64,000 nt of DNA from Morinoia aosen (lineage: Eukaryota > Arthropoda > Malacostraca > Amphipoda > Talitridae), in contig CM059577.1 in the NCBI GenBank assembly GCA_030386875.1, positions 24,129,038-24,193,037 on the forward strand. Direction: 5' to 3'. The notes beneath the pieces are model-generated. The model saw only the letters and a program-made list of their open reading frames with translations, did no database searches and was not told the origin of the DNA. Shown here piece after piece: positions 1-11,676 of this stretch (position 1 is the first letter of the stretch; each line of letters begins with the position of its first letter). Made by a program: the position numbers and the translations under genes.

Positions 1-2625
1 GTCATGACGACAGAGTATGCCGTGAATTCCTTTTTAGCCAAAGGATCTCGTAAGTTTGCGGAAATTAGCCTTCAAGTTGACCTTTTGGATGGAGTCAATA
101 AAATCCAAGCTCCCATCTTAATTGACGATTCGTTCGATTTGACTTTCAGTGTTCACTTCCTGGACCGAGCTATGTCAAACATTCGTAAAAAGTATTGCTT
201 GGCGGACACTTCATTCGCGACTGGTAGTTCAGATTCCGTTAAGCTAGATGGAATTCTAGGAATTGATCTCTTGCAATACCTGCCTAATTTCACGCTTGTA
301 CCTTGCCTGGAGGGTTATGGTTATCTGTATTGCGATAAAATGATCCCTATTGGCAATGTAGAGCACTTTTCATCTCGCAAAGAGTCTCTGATGCGGAATA
401 AGGAGTTGCGTTCCTTCTCTAAAGTTAATCAATCCTTCGTAAATTTTGTTTTGGATCCGCAACCAATTTCTCCAGATCCTGTCGGGGGTGTAACAAGCGA
501 GGGATCAGTAGAAGCAAATTTAGATAAAATTTTTGATCTTGAGTCCATTGGAATTTCTGACCAAGACGTTTCTGTACCTGATAATGAAATGATAGCAGAT
601 TTTCAGAGTAACATAGTATTCGATGAAGGAAAATACCACGTGAAATTGATCTGGAAGGATTGCTTAGCTGATGTTCCTAATAACTTTGCAGTCTCGAGAG
701 CTGTGTTGAGCAGACTAATTGCCCGTTTGAAAGCCAAACAGCTCTATGAACAATACGACGCTGTGTTTCAAGAACAATTGTCGGAGGGGATTCTAGAGGA
801 AATTAAGCCTAGTAATAGAGATGCTTGTGTATACATTCCCCATCGGGAAGTCGTTAAAACAGAAGACTCTTGTACATTTAAAGTGAGACCAGTCTTAAAT
901 TGCAGCTTGAAAGTGAATGGTTGCCCGTCCCTGAATGAAGCTGCGTACCCTGGGATTGATTTGGTGAACAGTCTTTTTAAGGTTTTGCTGAACGTTCGCA
1001 GTGACCGTAATTTAGTGATGGGTGACATCCGTAAAGCGTATCTCCAAATAAAACTCGTGGATGCCGCCGATCGCAACCGTTTCTGTATACTTTGGGAGCG
1101 TAATGGAAAACTGGTTGTGTACAGATATACAACTTTAGTGTTTGGTTTCATATCTAGCTCTTTCGTGCTGCATTTTGTTTTATCCAAACACTTGGAAAGG
1201 TTTGCAGACGACGAATGCAATTATGCGCTGAAAAATCTAATGTATGTCGATAATCTATATTTTACCGGAAATTGCGAGCAAAAGTTAAAATTAATTTATC
1301 AGCAGGCCTGCGAGCGTATGAAGGCAGGAGGTTTTGAAATGCGTGCGTGGACCACGAATTGTGAGAATCTTCAGCAGACCTTCGTAGCGGATGGCGTATG
1401 TAACCCGCATGACGGTGATTTTGAAAAGGTGCTCGGATATTTTTATGACAGGCATACGGACCAGATGCACGTACAGGTAAAACTCAAAGATGAATGTGAA
1501 AGGGTAACGAAGCGTACAATTCTCTCTGCAGTATCCAGATGCTTTGATCCATTAGGAATGTTGACCCCCATCACTGTTAGAGGCAAGAACTTGCTGCGGG
1601 ACGTGTGGAAGTCTCGTGTCTCGTGGGACGAGAGCCTATCGGAGGACATAGTTGCTACTTGGCTAAAATTGCGTAAAGATTTTAATGAATTGCAAAAGAT
1701 AAAATTCCCTCGCCAGTGTTTTGAATCTAATGTGCCTTCTAAACTTATAGTGTTTACTGATGCTTCAAAGTCCAACTATGGGTTTTGCATTTACGTCTGT
1801 AGTAATGGCAATTTGCCAGTCCTTCTTTTCAGTAAGAGTAAAGTAGCTCCCTTGAAATCAAAAAGCTTGCCAGTTTTGGAACTTTTAGCGGTATTTTTGG
1901 CGTTTAAGTGTTTGATTTCAATTTTGTCATCTCTGACTAATTTAAACTTGACAGACATTATAGTGGCCTGCGATTCCCAAGTGGTTCTGTCTTGGGTTCT
2001 GGACAATAAAATAAAATGCAAAAATATATTCACCAACAATCGTGTGAAAGACATTTCCAATTTCAAAGAAGAGGTTAGCACAATGACTAATTTAAAAGTG
2101 CAATTTCGTTACGTGTCCACGGAAGCGAATCCGGCGGATTTGTTGACCAGGGGCATATCCCTTAAAGAGTTCTCATCTAAGCTTTCATTTTGGTTAAATG
2201 GTCCACCGTGGTTGAAGGACCTTGATTCCTGGCCGTCTTATTCCTTGTCCTGCATCTCCCGTGTTAATCAGAAATTAATAACTTGTGTGTCAGCTGCAGT
2301 CGAAGATAGACTGCCTCCCTCAGTTTTTCCGGTAACTAATTATTCTTCTCTGCAGAAATTACTTGGCGTCACCTCACGGCTCTTCGAATTTTCGAGGAGG
2401 CTTAGGAGACTGCCGCCTGCTCGAAGAGAATGTATAAATTTGGCCAGGGCTTATTGGCTTCGTTTTGAGCAACAAGTGCACTTTCCAGAGATCTTGTCGT
2501 ACTTGCGCCAGAAAAATCATACAAACCCAATTCCCTCCTTGATCGATAATTTTAATTTATTTTTGGATTCAGATAACCTTATTAGGTCTCGAGGCAGATT
2601 GGCAAACTGTCGCTTCCTAAGCTAT
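1..2625 (+). pseudogene. Outer BEL/Pao pol, 5' segment: protease end, RT, RNase H, start of integrase
   Basis: The frame is open from base 1, so the true start is outside the window; the first ATG at 4 is not a start. By comparison with the inner element the segment begins just after the protease DTG motif. The linker follows, then RT with YVDN at 1243-1254 and RNase H with TDASKSNYGF from about 1756. The N-terminal integrase region ends at a Tyr codon (2623-2625), where the inner element's LTR begins. The frame then runs into that LTR and stops at 2701-2703, so the last 25 codons are LTR, not protein of this element. No other stop or frameshift was seen. Interruption by the insertion is the only visible break on this side. 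Confidence 0.88.
2622..2625. repeat. Target site duplication CTAT, left copy
   Basis: CTAT directly precedes the inner 5' LTR (2626). The same four bases follow the inner 3' LTR at 11677-11680. BEL/Pao integrases commonly make 4-6 bp duplications. Confidence 0.85.
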
Positions 2626-4360
2626 TGTGAGGATTTCCCTCACAAACTCTCCAGGGTTGCGCGAGAGGCGCTTGAACTTTGGTCCTTTAATAGATCCAGC
2701 TAGGCAGCCCGGCAGTAAGGTCGGAGGGTGCAGGGCTGAGACAGGTAGATGCTTTTGAAACTCGGTTCTTTTTGGGTTTAATACATTTTGATAATTTGAA
2801 ACTTAATACTCTTGATCTTAGTCTTTCGAACTTAACTCTTTCGAGATAGGTTTGAACCCTAAACTTCATGAAACTGAAATTTTATTGCCGTTGCTACTGC
2901 GAAGGCCGGTGGTTTTATCTTCGCGGAGTGTCTTGCTAATCTACTATCGAGCGGAGTGACTTGAACTACCTCGTCATTACTCAACGTGTCTTGTGCCGTC
3001 AACGGCGCGTACTTGGGCCCGGCTCTACGGGTCACCGGCGTCTCGTCTGTTAACTTGGCATCTTTCCTCTTATTCTTTACTCTTGTGTGGTTGTGTGAGT
3101 GCTTGATTATTTCTAGTACCGACTTTCGATTAAATTGTTACTTACTTACTTTAAGGTTGCTTAGGCGACCAAATTAACTTACCTTAACCTACTTAACTTA
3201 CTTAAACTTACTTATTTAACTCTTTGATGCGAGCTCTGCCTGTAAGAGGGGAGTCTATAACTCCCCTATTTGAGCTCGGTCTTCTCCTCTTACTATCTTC
3301 TTGGAAGTTCGGTACTTTTGCCCTTTGCCTAACCTTGACAACTCTTCCTGCCCTAAAGTTCCTACACTGGACGAACCATAAAGTTCAGGTGTGGTTATTC
3401 TAGAGTTTCATATAAATTACAAATTGTCCTGTTTAAATTTGTTATAACTGACTATTTGTTGATAATTATTTTTTCTGTTGCCAACCTTCGTACGTGTAAC
3501 CCTGTCATCTTCTCGCAGTATATTCAAGTGTGGCTGCGTGGAGAGAGGTCCGGTGCTCCTTTCGTCGGTACCTCATAACCCCTTGCAGCTGCCTTGATTA
3601 GGTAATTTGGTTTTCACATCTCTAACAGCTCTGTTGATTTTGTAATGCCACGATGGATTTCTCATCTCTGATAATAGATCTGTTGATTTTATAATGACAT
3701 TTATTTAATTGCTTTGTCTTAATATGTTATTTTATTAGCAGACGAGTCGGTGCCCTGGGAGTTTTCTTGACTGTTGCCGCGCTCCTGAAACTCTCCGCCG
3801 CCAGCACGCGCTTTTCCCTGCTGCGAGGGTTGGCTGCTTCCACGTCCGCACCGAAGACGTGTTGCAGCGCCGGGTCGCCGGGGGCTTTATCCTGGTCGTA
3901 CCGCACCTCCGCCGTGCCGCATGACAGCCGGCTGGCAGTTGGCCTTCTACGTCTTCGTTTTGCTGACTGCTTTGGTGGCCCAAGACCGTTATTCTGCGGG
4001 TAGCCGTTGCTGGACCCGTGTTACCGCCTAACAACTTCTACAGCCGCTTTGGGTGGACGTCCCGTTCGAGCTCACAAGACACGACTGGCTTTCGCAGTTT
4101 TTACTTCAACCTTTAAGAAAATATTACTTAAGTAGCAATCTGCCCATTGCTTGAATAAATGCGTCACTATTAGAATAACTGAACTTCCTAATAGTTTTTA
4201 ACTCTAGCATTGTTGCCTGTCTCTTAAGACGAGCAGGCTGTTCCCTTTTAATTGTTCGCGCCTAACCTTGGGAAGGCGCACGAGTCGTTAATAAACTGAT
4301 TTTCCTTGTTGCTTCTTTAATTTGTTCTTTGCTAGATTGTGTGGACGCAAATGCGCCACA
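2626..4360 (+). repeat. 5' LTR of inner BEL/Pao element
   Basis: It begins TGTGAGG and ends GCCACA. It matches 9942-11676 over 1735 bp without indels; the three substitutions I saw are near 3172, 3788 and 4157. A TATA-like CATATAAAT is near 3409, and AATAAA signals are near 4155 and 4290. Both ends are self-complementary: TGTGAGG pairs with CCTCACA at the start, and TTGTGTGG pairs with CCACACAA across the end. Short open frames in its GC-rich part (3735-4034) are present in both LTRs and do not look like genes. Confidence 0.93.
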
Positions 4361-4551
4361 CAATTTTATACTGAACTTTATGTTTTGCGTTGAGTTGTGT
4401 TAATTTGTTCGTTCTACCTTCCGTTGTTTCTAATCGATTTTAAATCTTCCCTGTTGTTTGCAGGGTTCCTTGCTTTTGCCGGGCGTATTTGCGGGTTCCG
4501 TCGTAATTTAACCGTATCTTGTCTTACTAATTAATCTTCTACAGTGCCGAA

Positions 4552-6525
4552 ATGGCGAGTACGATTTCTCAAAAAAGAGGGATCTTCAAGCTGAAGATCA
4601 CCTTGGGAATTAAGAAAGCAAAGGAGGCTGCAACAGAGGGCGCTAATGCGGAGCTCCAGGTGCATTGCGATCTTATTCGCAAGAATCTGCTTCAGGTGAG
4701 TAACTGTGATGAGGAATTGACCGCTCGGATGATTAAAGATGGCTCGTCAGAAGAACTGATAAATGCAGAAGTGGACGCTCAGCTCGCTTATAGTTTAGAG
4801 GTAGAGATGTCGCTGATTGACTTAGTGCAGCCCAAAGTAGTTACTGGTGCACATTCTTCTGGGAAACCTGAATCGGTTTGCGATGTAAAGCTTCCTCCTA
4901 TTAAACTAGAACCTTTTAAGGGAGACTCTCAAGATTGTTTGAAATTTCACAGCTTCATGGTATCATTCAATAATTCTGTCGGTCGTAGATCTGGCTTGTC
5001 TGGCTCTGCCAAGTTAACTTACTTGAAGAGTTATCTGGCTGGCTACGCCGCCAAGTTGGTAGAACATCTACTAGTTAACGATGATAATTATGATGTCGCT
5101 TTGAATTTATTAGAGCGCGAATTCTTGAATCGTAATGAACTAGTTTACAAACTCTGTATGAAACTCGTCAATCTTAAATGTGACTATGATAAAAATTACG
5201 TAGAAACGAGGGTTTACATCAGCGAGGTGAGAAGTTTGTTGGCCGATCTGAAGATGTATGAATATGACATTTTAGGTGAACAGACTTCTAGCAAGCTATT
5301 TGGGCACATAATATTTTCGAAATTGCCAATGTTGTTTAAGCAAGAAATAGCGCGTAAACTAAACAATAATTATCCCTCTCTCCAGGAAACTTTCGATAAC
5401 TATGTGGAGGTCATTGCGACCTTGAACATAAGAGTTGGTTCCGATTCGGCTAAAAGCCAGAGTGAAGATAGGCATTCCTTTAGGAACGTGGCTGCTTCTT
5501 CTTCGAAACCCCTAGCCACTCCTGTGTTTGCTAATTCTGCTATGGCATCCTCGGATCGCAGGCTTTGTAAGTTTTGTTTGAGTCAAGGACATAGCATGAC
5601 CAATTGTTCAGTGTATCCTAATTATGCATGTCGAAAGGAAAGGTGCTTAGAATTAAACCTTTGTAGTAACTGCACCAGTTCTAAGCACAGTGCTAATGAA
5701 TGTTCAGCCAAGCTAGACTATGAATGCAAATTCTGTCGGCAAAAATCTCATGTCTCTGCTTTGTGTATGGATGCAAAGGCTTCCTCTAGTAGGCTGCATA
5801 CGAATTATTGTTTGAACTCTGCGACTGGTATTAGATCTGGTTATGTGTTGCCCACCATCACGTTACCCGTGAGTCGTGGATTTGCTCCTGTCAATGTTAG
5901 GTTCCTGTTGGACACTGGCTCTCAGCGTTCTTATGTTTCGGCTACAGTTTTAGAACGTATAGGCTTTTCAGGCAACCTTAAGCTGACCAAATTTGCTGTT
6001 AACTCCTTTTTGGAGAAAGGTGAACGTGAATTTGCAGAAATTAGCTTGGGTGTGAATTTATTAGATGGTACAAAACCTGTGCAGGCGCCAGTGCTGATTG
6101 ACAAGTTGTTCAATATGGAGGTTGAAATAAATAGTTTGCAGAAAGCCGCGCAAAATGTGTCTAAATGCGGAACTTTAGCGGATACCTCATTTGAGGGTAA
6201 CGGTGATAAGGTTGTTCTGGAAGGCATTTTGGGTGTTGATTTAATCCAGTACCTGACGGACTTTAAGATCGTGCCGTGCTTGAGAGGGTCTGCATTTTCG
6301 TGGTGTGGCAAGTTAATTCCAGTTGGAAATGTAGAGCATTTTTTAGATCGCAAGCAGGCTGCAGACATGTATCGGGAACTGCGCCAAACTAACTCGGCTT
6401 GCGAATCCGCTGTCAATTTTGTACTTGAACCGCGCGTATCTAGTTTGGACCCCATTGGAGGTGTGCTCTCGGAACCGGACGTAGAAGCAAATTTAGATAA
6501 CATTTTTAAATTAGAATCAATATGA
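4552..6525 (+). pseudogene. Inner BEL/Pao gag and protease, ended by in-frame TGA
   Basis: This frame has 657 codons from an ATG at 4552, 191 bp after the 5' LTR. Residues from about 115 to 300 match the BEL gag core (the PPIKLEPFKGD-type start of DUF1759). Three CCHC-like zinc knuckles follow from residue 339 (CKFC...HSMTNC, CSNC...HSANEC, CKFC...HVSALC). The aspartic protease has DTGSQRS with its Asp at residue 454. The frame ends at TGA 6523-6525, where the related outer element has a Gly codon, and it stays open beyond that stop. The TGA is therefore most simply a nonsense change. Programmed readthrough is possible but no supporting signal was seen. Confidence 0.88.
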
Positions 6526-9045
6526 ATCTCGGAGAGCGAAGCTTCAGAGTCTGATCAAGGGAAGCTGAAAGAATTTGATTCGGGCATTCAATTAAAAGAT
6601 GGGAAATACCATGTAAAACTTGTGTGGAAAGATAATTTGAAGGATGTCAACAATAATTTTCCAGTAGCTCGCGCTGTTTTGGGCAAGGTAGTGGAGCGTT
6701 TACGGAAGAAAGATTTGTACGATGCGTATGACAATGTTTTCAACCAGCAATTGGAAGACGGGATTCTTGAACAAGTTCCTGCGTATTCTACTGAACATAG
6801 AATTTACTTACCGCACAGAGAGGTCGTGAAATTGGATCCCACATGTACCACAAAAATCCGGCCTGTACTCAATTGTAGTGTGAAAGTAGGAAATGCGCCG
6901 TCACTTAACGAAGCCGCCTATCCGGGAGTCGATTTAATGGGAGACTTGTTCAATATTTTGATTGGTTTGAGGCACGATGATTTTTTGGTGATGGCAGATA
7001 TACGAAAAGCGTTTTTGCAAATTAAATTGGCAAACGAGACTGACCGCAATAAGTTTTGTATCCTGTGGATAAAGGACGGGGCTCTAGTTGTTTATAGATA
7101 TGCCTCTATTGTATTTGGTTTCATTGCCAGTCCTTTTATCCTCAACTACGTCATTAGGAAGCATATTGCAGATTATCCAGCAGATGCCTGCAGTTATTTT
7201 TTATTAAATATGATGTATGTTGACAATCTGTATGTAACTGGAAATGATGTAGATCTTCTAACTTCCATTTCCCGAACCGCCAGGTCACGCATGCAGGACG
7301 CTGGATTTGATCTGCGGTCTTGGTCCAGCAATTGTGAGCCTTTGCAGGAAGTCTTCCAGAGAGAGGAAGTAGCAGTGTCCCACGAAGAATCGTTTGAGAA
7401 AGTCCTCGGCTACCGGTATGACAGGGTTACTGACCAATTTAGCCTGGACGTAGGACTAGAAGAGAAATCTTTCGTTACAAAAAGAATGGTGCTTTCACGG
7501 CTAGCACGTTGTTTTGATCCTATGGGACTCGCGACACCTGTTTTGGTCAAGGGAAAGGGACTGCTGAGGGAAATTTGGCAAGAGAAATTGGGATGGGATG
7601 ACGCATTGCCCGACTATTTGCAGGGAACCTGGCTGTCTTTGCAGGGAGAATTAAATAAAGGAAGTAGTTTAAAATTTGATCGTAAGGTTTTTAACTCTGA
7701 AAGTAAAGTTTCCTTGATTATATTTGCAGACGCTTCAAAGACGAATTATGGATTTTGTGTATATGCTTTGTCTGAAGAGTCGAAATCATCTCTATTATTT
7801 AGCAAGGCGAAAATTGCGCCAATGAAGTCAAAAAGCCTTCCTACCTTGGAGTTACTTGCTATTTACTTGTCGTTAAAATGTTCTCTTAAACTTCTGAAAG
7901 CTTTAGATAGGGTAACTGTTCTTGACTTAACCATTGCAACCGATTCACAAATTGCTTTGTCTTGGATTTTGAACAGGAAAGTAAAGTCTGGTAATATTTT
8001 TGCTAATAATAGAATTAAAGATATCCATTTGTTCTTGGAGCAGCTTAAGGAGCAATTCAAATTAGAATGTTCATTTCGTTTTGTGCCTACACAAAGTAAT
8101 CCGGCTGACCTTGTGACTAGGGGGCTGACGGTTAAAGAGCTTCAAACTAAATTTCATTTCTGGACTCACGGTCCTGACTTTTTGACTTTCCCCGTGCAGT
8201 GGCCAGTACGGGTATTAGGTTGCATTTCTCAGCTTAACCGAGAAGTAGTAACTTGTTCCGTGGCGACAGAAGTGATGCCGCTTCAACCTGTTTTTCCTGT
8301 AACAAAGTTCTCGAGCTTGAAGAAATTATTAGGAGTCACTGCTAGGATTTTTTCTGTGTTTTACTATACTAACCGCCAAAACTTTACCCAATTAAAGTGT
8401 CACAGAGCAGCTAAGCTCTACTGGGCTAGATTTGAACAAAGGAAGCATTTCCCTACTGAATTTAATTTTCTTTCAGAGGGGGGCAGAGCAACAGATGTCC
8501 CGCCGCTGGTGAGAAACCTTAATTTGTTCTTGGATGATAGTGGTGTAATACGTTCGCGAGGCAGATTGAACAAGTGTAAGCACATCTCGTACGATATAGC
8601 AAACCCAATATTGTTGTCTCGAGAAAGTTTCTTTACCTCCTTAATTATTAGGCATTGCCATGTAAACTGTAGTCACTTGGGAGTGGGATCCACTCTAAAT
8701 GCCTTGCGTAATTTCGGCTTTTGGCTACCAAGAGCCAGGCCTTTAATCAGAAAACCCTTGAATGAATGTATAATATGTAAGAAAATAAATGCTCGGGCCT
8801 TTCAGTACCCAAAGCCCACAGATCTTCCGGGAGATCGCGTAAATTTTGTACGGCCTTTCCAAACTGTCGGTATAGATTTCACCGGCTTTTTCCATGTCAA
8901 ACTTGGAGATAAAGTAACTAAAATGTACATTCTTCTCTTCACTTGCTTAAATGTGCGCCTAATTCACCTAGAATTGGTGCAAGACATGAGCGCAGACTCG
9001 TTCCTCGCAGCGTTTGTTAGGTTCAAATCGGTATGGTATGCCTAG
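6526..9045 (+). pseudogene. Inner BEL/Pao RT, RNase H and N-terminal integrase
   Basis: This continues the gag-protease frame after the TGA without a frame change; the first ATG is at 6622. RT carries YVDN at 7216-7227. RNase H carries ADASKTNYGF with its Asp at 7729. The integrase zinc-binding region contains HCHVNCSHLG and CIICKK near 8655-8785. The first catalytic Asp of the integrase core is at 8875 (VGIDFTG). The frame then ends at TAG 9043-9045 because of a shift of about two bases between 9024 and 9030, as judged against the outer element. YVDN instead of the common YVDD is shared with the outer element, so it is a lineage trait and not damage. Confidence 0.88.
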
Positions 9046-9916
9046 TACAATTTACAGTGACAATGCTCCTTCCTTTACCCAGGGTGCAGAGTTCATTGCT
9101 GGGTCTTCTGCTGACAGCGTTTCCGCTGAGCATTTAATCAAGAATAATGTAAAACACATTAAAATTCCTCTCTACAGCGCATGGTTCGGCGCCACCTGGG
9201 AACGCATGGTAGGTGTCGTAAAGAGGTGTTTGTTTAAAGCTATCGGGCGCGCAAAAATAGAGTATTTTGCGTTTTTGACTATCTTGTCAGACATACAAGA
9301 AGCCATAAATAATAGACCTCTTACTTACAGAGACAGCGCCGACGTGGACCATGAGGTCGTGACGCCTAACTCCTTTATTAAGTTCCCTACTTGTGGCAGT
9401 TTGTCATTCATGAGGCATGCTGGTAGTGAAAGAGTGCAGCCATCCCGTGCTGCTTTATTGCAAAGTTTGGAACTTAGGCAAGAGACCTTTGAGAGATTCA
9501 AAGAACTCTTTTTTTCAGATTATCTGCTCTCGCTTAGAGAGCGGCATTTACCTCTTTACCAGCCCTCTTGGGAAGATAGAATAAGAGTAGGAGAAGTAGT
9601 TCTAATATCCTCTCCTGTAAAGTCGAGACCCTTTTGGTCTCTAGGGAGGGTAGTTAGTTTACATTCTGGATCGGATGGTCGAACTCGCACTGTAACAATT
9701 ATGAAGGCAGACCGATCATTCGGAGATTATGCAGTTTCCTTACTATATCCCTTAGAGCTGTTTGCCGATTCCGTTAAGCTTCCTCAATTAACCGAAGATG
9801 TTCCTTCTAATCATGCAGAAACTTGTGATGTCGCCGGTCCTGCTGTTGATCTCTCCACTGGTAAAAGACCTGTCAGAGCAGCGGCTGCACGCTGTCGCCT
9901 CAGGTTGCGAGAGTAA
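9014..9916 (+). pseudogene. Inner BEL/Pao integrase, C-terminal part in shifted frame
   Basis: The open frame overlaps the end of the previous one. It has no real start codon of its own; it is the rest of integrase after a frameshift. It holds the second catalytic Asp in YSDNAPSF (9059) and the catalytic Glu in TWERM (9200). A C-terminal region with PSRAALLQSLELRQETFERF and the usual BEL end (SRPFWSLGRVVSLHSGSDGR-like) follows. It ends at 9914-9916, 25 bp before the 3' LTR. Confidence 0.87.
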
Positions 9917-9941
9917 CGCGTTTCCCCGCCGCCCGGGAGTG

Positions 9942-11676
9942 TGTGAGGATTTCCCTCACAAACTCTCCAGGGTTGCGCGAGAGGCGCTTGAACTTTGGTC
10001 CTTTAATAGATCCAGCTAGGCAGCCCGGCAGTAAGGTCGGAGGGTGCAGGGCTGAGACAGGTAGATGCTTTTGAAACTCGGTTCTTTTTGGGTTTAATAC
10101 ATTTTGATAATTTGAAACTTAATACTCTTGATCTTAGTCTTTCGAACTTAACTCTTTCGAGATAGGTTTGAACCCTAAACTTCATGAAACTGAAATTTTA
10201 TTGCCGTTGCTACTGCGAAGGCCGGTGGTTTTATCTTCGCGGAGTGTCTTGCTAATCTACTATCGAGCGGAGTGACTTGAACTACCTCGTCATTACTCAA
10301 CGTGTCTTGTGCCGTCAACGGCGCGTACTTGGGCCCGGCTCTACGGGTCACCGGCGTCTCGTCTGTTAACTTGGCATCTTTCCTCTTATTCTTTACTCTT
10401 GTGTGGTTGTGTGAGTGCTTGATTATTTCTAGTACCGACTTTCGATTAAATTGTTACTTACTTACTTTAAGGTTGCTTTGGCGACCAAATTAACTTACCT
10501 TAACCTACTTAACTTACTTAAACTTACTTATTTAACTCTTTGATGCGAGCTCTGCCTGTAAGAGGGGAGTCTATAACTCCCCTATTTGAGCTCGGTCTTC
10601 TCCTCTTACTATCTTCTTGGAAGTTCGGTACTTTTGCCCTTTGCCTAACCTTGACAACTCTTCCTGCCCTAAAGTTCCTACACTGGACGAACCATAAAGT
10701 TCAGGTGTGGTTATTCTAGAGTTTCATATAAATTACAAATTGTCCTGTTTAAATTTGTTATAACTGACTATTTGTTGATAATTATTTTTTCTGTTGCCAA
10801 CCTTCGTACGTGTAACCCTGTCATCTTCTCGCAGTATATTCAAGTGTGGCTGCGTGGAGAGAGGTCCGGTGCTCCTTTCGTCGGTACCTCATAACCCCTT
10901 GCAGCTGCCTTGATTAGGTAATTTGGTTTTCACATCTCTAACAGCTCTGTTGATTTTGTAATGCCACGATGGATTTCTCATCTCTGATAATAGATCTGTT
11001 GATTTTATAATGACATTTATTTAATTGCTTTGTCTTAATATGTTATTTTATTAGCAGACGAGTCGGTGCCCTGGGAGTTTTCTTGACTGTTGCCGCGCTC
11101 CTGAAACGCTCCGCCGCCAGCACGCGCTTTTCCCTGCTGCGAGGGTTGGCTGCTTCCACGTCCGCACCGAAGACGTGTTGCAGCGCCGGGTCGCCGGGGG
11201 CTTTATCCTGGTCGTACCGCACCTCCGCCGTGCCGCATGACAGCCGGCTGGCAGTTGGCCTTCTACGTCTTCGTTTTGCTGACTGCTTTGGTGGCCCAAG
11301 ACCGTTATTCTGCGGGTAGCCGTTGCTGGACCCGTGTTACCGCCTAACAACTTCTACAGCCGCTTTGGGTGGACGTCCCGTTCGAGCTCACAAGACACGA
11401 CTGGCTTTCGCAGTTTTTACTTCAACCTTTAAGAAAATATTACTTAAGTAGCAATCTGCCCATTGCTTGAATAAATGAGTCACTATTAGAATAACTGAAC
11501 TTCCTAATAGTTTTTAACTCTAGCATTGTTGCCTGTCTCTTAAGACGAGCAGGCTGTTCCCTTTTAATTGTTCGCGCCTAACCTTGGGAAGGCGCACGAG
11601 TCGTTAATAAACTGATTTTCCTTGTTGCTTCTTTAATTTGTTCTTTGCTAGATTGTGTGGACGCAAATGCGCCACA
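9942..11676 (+). repeat. 3' LTR of inner BEL/Pao element
   Basis: It is 1735 bp long, collinear with 2626-4360. The three differences seen are at about 10488, 11104 and 11473, roughly 0.2% divergence, so the insertion is recent. It is followed by the right copy of the CTAT target duplication. Confidence 0.93.

Larger units (their letters stand above)
2626..11676 (+). mobile_element. Inner BEL/Pao LTR retrotransposon, complete but coding-defective
   Basis: This is a 9051-bp element with two 1735-bp LTRs, TG...CA ends and a 4-bp CTAT target duplication. It sits inside the integrase region of another BEL element. Gag and protease are at 4552-6525, RT, RNase H and most of integrase at 6526-9045, and the rest of integrase at 9014-9916. 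One in-frame TGA (6523-6525) and one frameshift (about 9024-9030) break the polyprotein. No envelope-like frame follows integrase. I saw no clear TGG-initial primer site right after the 5' LTR and only a weak polypurine stretch before the 3' LTR. Confidence 0.92.

Noticed and set aside
768-2081. Minus-strand frames inside the outer pol region, and similar ones at 5931-6503 and 7863-8060
   Set aside because: Shadows of the retrotransposon coding frame.
3735-4034. Overlapping 99- and 78-codon frames in a GC-rich part of the inner LTR
   Set aside because: Both strands are open because of base composition; the copies in the two LTRs change by amino-acid-altering substitutions, and no motif is seen.
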